Source: Patescibacteria group bacterium (GTDB lineage Bacteria; Patescibacteria; Microgenomatia; Daviesbacterales; UBA10151). From it: a stretch of DNA of 16,100 bases. A program made the position numbers and the translations under genes. The DNA is taken from assembly GCA_023487645.1 (NCBI GenBank), contig JAMDBX010000010.1:1-16100 (forward strand), in the 5' to 3' direction. How positions within the stretch are numbered: position 1 is the first letter of the stretch; each line of letters opens with the position of its first letter. Shown piece after piece: positions 13,129-16,100 of the stretch. Under the pieces are notes generated by a model, which saw only the letters and a program-made list of their open reading frames with translations, was not told the DNA's origin and made no database searches.

Positions 13129-14756
13129 CGCTTACCCTTGGTATTTTCTCCTACCTTATTTTTTTATTAGGATTATTTTCGTTGTTGTCTAAAGGTAATG
13201 TCACAACTGTCACCTTAATCTATTTCTTGATTGTTCTCCTGTTAAAAAACAAATCCATTCTAAAAAGAGCAGGTGAAATTTACAAAATATTACAACAAAG
13301 GCGTTTCTTTTCACTATCAAAAAGTAAACTTGCTGTTTTTTTAATTTTACTTATCTTTATCCAGGTGACAGTTAATTTAATCGGCGCTCTTGGCCCTGAG
13401 CATGCATTTGACGCACTCTGGTATCACCTTACGCTTCCTAAAATATTTTTATTAAATCATGAAATTGGGCATATACCAGGAGGGCTTCTTTTTTATTCTG
13501 ATATGCCCAAACTTACCGAGATGTTTTATCTGACAGGACTTTCTATTGGAAACGAAATCCTGGTAAAAATTATTCATTTTTCCTTTGGTTTGTTATCGAT
13601 GATTGCCCTGTATCAGCTTTCCCGAAAGTTCCTTAGTCCGCTTTATAGTCTTTTAGTACTGGTTGTTTTTTATGCCAATTTAGTAGTAGCTTGGGAATCA
13701 ACCACTGCTTATATTGATTTAACCCGGACATTTTTCGAGGTAATGGCTCTTTGGGGTTTTGTTAATTGGTGGGAAAGTCAAAAGAGATTTTGGTTGACTA
13801 CTGCGGCTGTAATGACTGGATTTGCAGTCTCGACAAAGTTACTGGCTTTAGGATCCATAGTTATATTTTCTATACTTATTTTAATCTTTTTTTATTATAA
13901 ACGTACGCACTATAAAGTTTCTTTTCGTTCGTTATTACTTTCACTGATATATTATACTACAGTGGCCTTGCTGATACCTTTGCCATGGTTTATATCGTCT
14001 TATTTGAGTACTGGTAATCCTGTATACCCCTTTTTTACTAATCTATATCCCACAACAGTAAATATTGCTTTACTCAACCCCCTAAACTTTATTAAAGATA
14101 TTGGAGAGATACTTCTTCATGCTGCAGATCCTATTTCACCAATTTATTTTATTTTCCTACCGCTTATTCTAATATTTAGAAGGAAAATTAAACCCAAGGC
14201 AAGAGTCATTTTGTTTTACTCAATGTTGTCGTTGTTGGTTTGGTACATTACTCCCCGTACGGGAGGGGGGAGGTTTATTTTACCCTACTTGCCCGGTTTT
14301 TCATTATTAGTAGCGATTGTTTTGCATGATATTAAAGATAAAAGTTTACATTTTTTTCTTATCTCAACAATTATCTTTGTATCTTTAACTACTATTTTTT
14401 ACAGAATGGTCACAAATGCTAAATATATTCCGGTTATTTTGGGGTTAGAAACAAAAGAGGTATTTTTATCAAGTCATTTAAATTTTACACTAGCGGATTT
14501 TTATGATGTAGATCAATATTTTGAAAAACAGATGACTATGAATGATAGAGTCCTTTTATATGGTTTTCATAATTTGTATTATATTGACTTTCCTTTTATA
14601 GATTCTTCCTGGATTAAGAAAGGAGATTGGTTCAATTACATAGCTGTACAAAATGGATCACTGCCTGAAAGATTTTCTAACTGGCAACTTGTTTATGAAA
14701 ATTCTAAAACCGGCATATGTCTTTATACACTAAATAAGCAAAAAGTTTTGTTTTGA
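13116..14756 (+). CDS. Multi-pass membrane glycosyltransferase-like protein (GT-C / GT39 style)
   Basis: GT-C enzymes take sugars from polyprenyl-phosphate donors on the outer face of the membrane. From ATG 13116 the protein has 546 residues with roughly ten or more hydrophobic segments. After the first segments comes a loop with GPEHAFDALWYHLTLPK (D99, W102, Y103, H104), which matches the acidic first-loop motif of GT39/RgtA-like proteins. LPWFISSYLSTGNPVYPF further on is also common in these membrane transferases. The C-terminal 100 residues are more hydrophilic and probably extracytoplasmic. ATG 13116 follows GGGGAGGA closely; the alternative TTG 13101 has no ribosome binding site. The GT2 gene just upstream would provide its donor. 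The acceptor (protein, cell-wall polymer or lipid) is unknown. Confidence 0.7.
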   Translation: MFYLALTLGIFSYLIFLLGLFSLLSKGNVTTVTLIYFLIVLLLKNKSILKRAGEIYKILQQRRFFSLSKSKLAVFLILLIFIQVTVNLIGALGPEHAFDALWYHLTLPKIFLLNHEIGHIPGGLLFYSDMPKLTEMFYLTGLSIGNEILVKIIHFSFGLLSMIALYQLSRKFLSPLYSLLVLVVFYANLVVAWESTTAYIDLTRTFFEVMALWGFVNWWESQKRFWLTTAAVMTGFAVSTKLLALGSIVIFSILILIFFYYKRTHYKVSFRSLLLSLIYYTTVALLIPLPWFISSYLSTGNPVYPFFTNLYPTTVNIALLNPLNFIKDIGEILLHAADPISPIYFIFLPLILIFRRKIKPKARVILFYSMLSLLVWYITPRTGGGRFILPYLPGFSLLVAIVLHDIKDKSLHFFLISTIIFVSLTTIFYRMVTNAKYIPVILGLETKEVFLSSHLNFTLADFYDVDQYFEKQMTMNDRVLLYGFHNLYYIDFPFIDSSWIKKGDWFNYIAVQNGSLPERFSNWQLVYENSKTGICLYTLNKQKVLF

Positions 14757-14764
14757 GTAAAGAA

Positions 14765-15388
14765 TTAAAGATCATTACCATTTAACTCTTCTTCGGTTTT
14801 TTGAAGTTGGTTGAGGATTTTTTTAATTCTTTTCTGTCCTAATTTTTTTCCGGTTTTGGTTTTAAATTCCCGATTGTTAATCTTTAACTTGGTAAATTCC
14901 AGGCTACCTAAAATATTCCTGCCAATTTGTCCTCCAAAAGTAAAAATTCTTAAAACACCCACCAGCCCAAGCCCGTCAAGTAAATCAGCATCGTGAAGTA
15001 AGTGGCCCTCTATACTCTCGCTTAGTCCATCAACCCCATGAGAAGAAATTATCTTTTGGATTTTCTCAGCTTGTTTTTGGGAAATTTCCTCTTGTTTTAA
15101 AAATTTTTTAGCTATCATAAAACTGCGTTGGGCATGTTTTCCCGCTTTAAATTTATCCGAAGATTTTTTTAATTCTTTGATCCGGTAACCGGATCCTAAA
15201 TCATGAAATATTGCAGCTAATCTTAAACTTTCCCAATCAAGTTGTTCACTAACTTTTTCCTTGTCCGCCAAGTATTCAATTAAGTTGAGGACTCTTTTAA
15301 TATGGTCTTGCTGATGGGTTGCATCGGTGGAGCAGTGTTTATCAACTAGCTTAAATGCTTCTTCGTATATTTGGTTTACATCTTGCAT
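14765..15388 (-). CDS. HD-domain phosphohydrolase (YpgQ/YedJ-like)
   Basis: This 207-residue protein carries a complete HD set: H29 in HQQDHIKRVL, H62-D63 in AAIFHDLGSG, H85 in KHAQRSF, H117 in IISSHGVDG, and D133/D135 in LLHDADLLDGLG. The GLGLVGVLRIFTFGG run after the last aspartate is typical of YpgQ/YedJ-type proteins, metal-dependent hydrolases thought to act on nucleotides. The substrate cannot be told here. It is convergent with the GT-C gene, leaving 8 bases between the stops and no visible terminator. A perfect TATAAT lies 7 bases before its ATG, which supports this start and suggests a leaderless transcript. It is unrelated in detail to the other HD protein near 5.5 kb. Confidence 0.82.
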   Translation of the reverse strand: MQDVNQIYEEAFKLVDKHCSTDATHQQDHIKRVLNLIEYLADKEKVSEQLDWESLRLAAIFHDLGSGYRIKELKKSSDKFKAGKHAQRSFMIAKKFLKQEEISQKQAEKIQKIISSHGVDGLSESIEGHLLHDADLLDGLGLVGVLRIFTFGGQIGRNILGSLEFTKLKINNREFKTKTGKKLGQKRIKKILNQLQKTEEELNGNDL

Positions 15389-15395
15389 GGAAGTT

Positions 15396-15401
15396 ATTAT
15401 A
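15396..15401 (-). promoter_or_regulatory. -10 box (TATAAT) for the minus-strand HD gene
   Basis: A perfect TATAAT on the minus strand ends 7 bases before the ATG at 15388. No good -35 box is seen 16-18 bases upstream. The position matches the lysS arrangement and implies that transcription starts at the start codon. Confidence 0.45.
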
Positions 15402-15524
15402 ACAATCCAATGAAAGAAGATATAGTGATTAAATCCTTAATTAGGATATGGCATTTTTTGAAATGCTATTCAAATAGGGTACCATACAGTCTTTTATCTT
15501 TTAAGATAACCAGAAGTAATACGC

Positions 15525-15773
15525 CTATTCTGATAGCTTATACTTTTTCAATAATTTCTTTGCTCGCTCTATTCCTTTTTCCTCTAGATATACACTTTTT
15601 GCATGATAAGAAAACGAAATATCACCATCTTTCATAAGCTTGTTTAAAACAGTAAAATCATAACCTTTCCAAGATCGCCATACCTTATCTTCTTTTTCAC
15701 GAAAGCGGGTAAGATATAAAAGAAGTATTATTAGCTCCCCTATTGTGTTCTCAATCTTAGTTCCATTAACCAT
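15525..15773 (-). CDS. Small DUF6429-like protein, 82 aa
   Basis: The sequence (TIGELIILLLYLTRF, then WRSWKGYDFTVLNKLMKDGDIS, then AKSVYLEEKGIERAKKLLKKY) resembles DUF6429, a small helical domain of unknown function. The fold looks like a winged-helix-type arrangement: helix, WKGYDF turn, helix, strand pair, helix. The ATG at 15773 is chosen because it starts MVNGTKIENTIGEL and overlaps the stop of the upstream frame (TAA at 15766-15768), so translation is probably coupled. An ATG at 15809 would extend the frame by 12 residues that overlap the upstream protein in another frame. No function is known; the domain call is from memory of the motif pattern. Confidence 0.6.
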   Translation of the reverse strand: MVNGTKIENTIGELIILLLYLTRFREKEDKVWRSWKGYDFTVLNKLMKDGDISFSYHAKSVYLEEKGIERAKKLLKKYKLSE

Positions 15774-15984
15774 AGGTTTGTTTATAAACCTCATATGGTG
15801 ATTTCCCATTCAACTTTTTATGAGGAAAGAAGTTCCACATATCATTAAATACGTTGTAGGATGAAAATACAACCTCCTCAGGTATGCCTAATTTTGTAAG
15901 ATCAGTAATAAAATCACCAAAGTTAGTTTCGTATGCTTCATTATAGACAAATGCAACAATTTCATCAAAAGAACGATATGACTC
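15766..15984 (-). pseudogene. 3' part of an interrupted gene upstream of the DUF6429-like gene
   Basis: The open frame encodes 72 residues, ESYRSFDEIVAFVYNEAYE at the start and WNFFPHKKLNGKSPYEVYKQ near the end, which look like real protein. No ATG, GTG or TTG opens this frame: the codons upstream of 15984 run back to an in-frame TGA at 16009-16011. If the 94-base duplication-plus-insert segment next to it is removed, the frame continues to the window edge at 16100. The gene is therefore probably interrupted, although only about 20 bases beyond the insert can be checked. It overlaps the start of the DUF6429-like gene. I do not recognise the family. Confidence 0.45.
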
Positions 15985-16080
15985 ACGTAAAATCCTACCG
16001 AAAGTGATTCATTGCCTCACATAAGAATCCTACCGAAAATATCTCCACTTGCTTTTGTAAGTAGGTAGGAGGTGACTCAC
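15979..16080. repeat. 86-bp insert flanked by 8-bp direct repeats, with internal imperfect tandem repeat
   Basis: TGACTCAC occurs at 15979-15986 and again at 16073-16080, as a target-site duplication would. The 86 bases between contain two related blocks about 34 bases apart, each with CTCAC(G/A)TAA followed by ATCCTACCGAAA (from 15982 and 16016), and a GTAGGTAGGAGG end. Clear terminal inverted repeats are not seen; only short TCCTACC / GGTAGGA matches are. It may be a tiny non-autonomous element or a repeat expansion. Confidence 0.4.
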
Positions 16081-16100
16081 TTTGCAGAAAGAAAATTATG

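Noticed and set aside
14750..14830. Bidirectional terminator between the GT-C and minus-strand HD genes
   Set aside because: CTTC/GAAG near the end of the HD gene gives only a four-base stem, too weak to call.
15371..15637. 88-residue plus-strand frame
   Set aside because: It overlaps the start of the minus-strand HD gene and the end of the DUF6429-like gene, and its composition is that of AT-rich chance sequence.
15982..16050. CRISPR-like spaced repeats (CTCAC...ATCCTACCGAAA)
   Set aside because: Only two imperfect copies about 34 bases apart, with no conserved repeat/spacer structure and no cas genes.
1..16100. TGA recoded as glycine (Gracilibacteria-type code)
   Set aside because: TGA ends the dockerin tail, lysS and the GT-C gene at sensible protein ends, and no gene reads through TGA.

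Overview
The window looks like chromosomal DNA from an uncultivated, AT-rich bacterium with a compact genome, most likely a Candidate Phyla Radiation (Patescibacteria) lineage such as Microgenomates. This is inferred from gene style and context, not from a marker-gene search. TGA ends several clear genes (the dockerin tail, lysS and the GT-C gene), so the code is standard and not the TGA-glycine code of Gracilibacteria and Absconditabacteria. The tRNA gene has no encoded CCA.

Layout. 1-149 is the dockerin-like C-terminus of a secreted protein. 163-483 is a small membrane ORF whose 3' end runs antisense into a tRNA-Glu(CTC) gene. 680-3977 holds greA, driven by a near-consensus promoter, followed by two tandem metallopeptidase-like paralogues. 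The first of these has lost both zinc-binding histidines and the second keeps them. 4017-7475 is a lysS - HD-domain - serS cluster. lysS and the HD gene overlap by ATGA. The HD gene carries an in-frame REP-like palindrome. A 119-bp perfect inverted copy of part of the HD gene sits inside the 5' end of serS and breaks its reading frame. 7548-8219 is a rhomboid protease, 8300-9322 a galE-type epimerase, 9350-10693 an orphan PAS histidine kinase and 10708-12237 an M32 carboxypeptidase. 12305-14756 is a GT2 polyprenyl-phosphate sugar transferase plus a GT-C membrane glycosyltransferase, probably one envelope glycosylation unit. On the minus strand lie an HD phosphohydrolase (14765-15388), a DUF6429-like small protein (15525-15773) and an overlapping upstream ORF that appears to be interrupted by an 86-bp insertion flanked by 8-bp direct repeats.

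How the genes work together. greA, tRNA-Glu, lysS and serS are core information-processing genes. galE, GT2 and GT-C supply and transfer sugars at the membrane. The rhomboid, the M32 enzyme and the M49-like pair make the window rich in peptidases, which would suit a peptide-scavenging life style (inference). Several genes have a good -10 box only 6-10 bases before the start codon, so leaderless or nearly leaderless transcripts look common here.

I did not find a clear new defence or mobile system. The strongest anomalies are the inverted duplication that breaks serS, the dead/active metallopeptidase pair, the palindrome read as protein inside the HD gene, and the interrupted ORF at the right edge.
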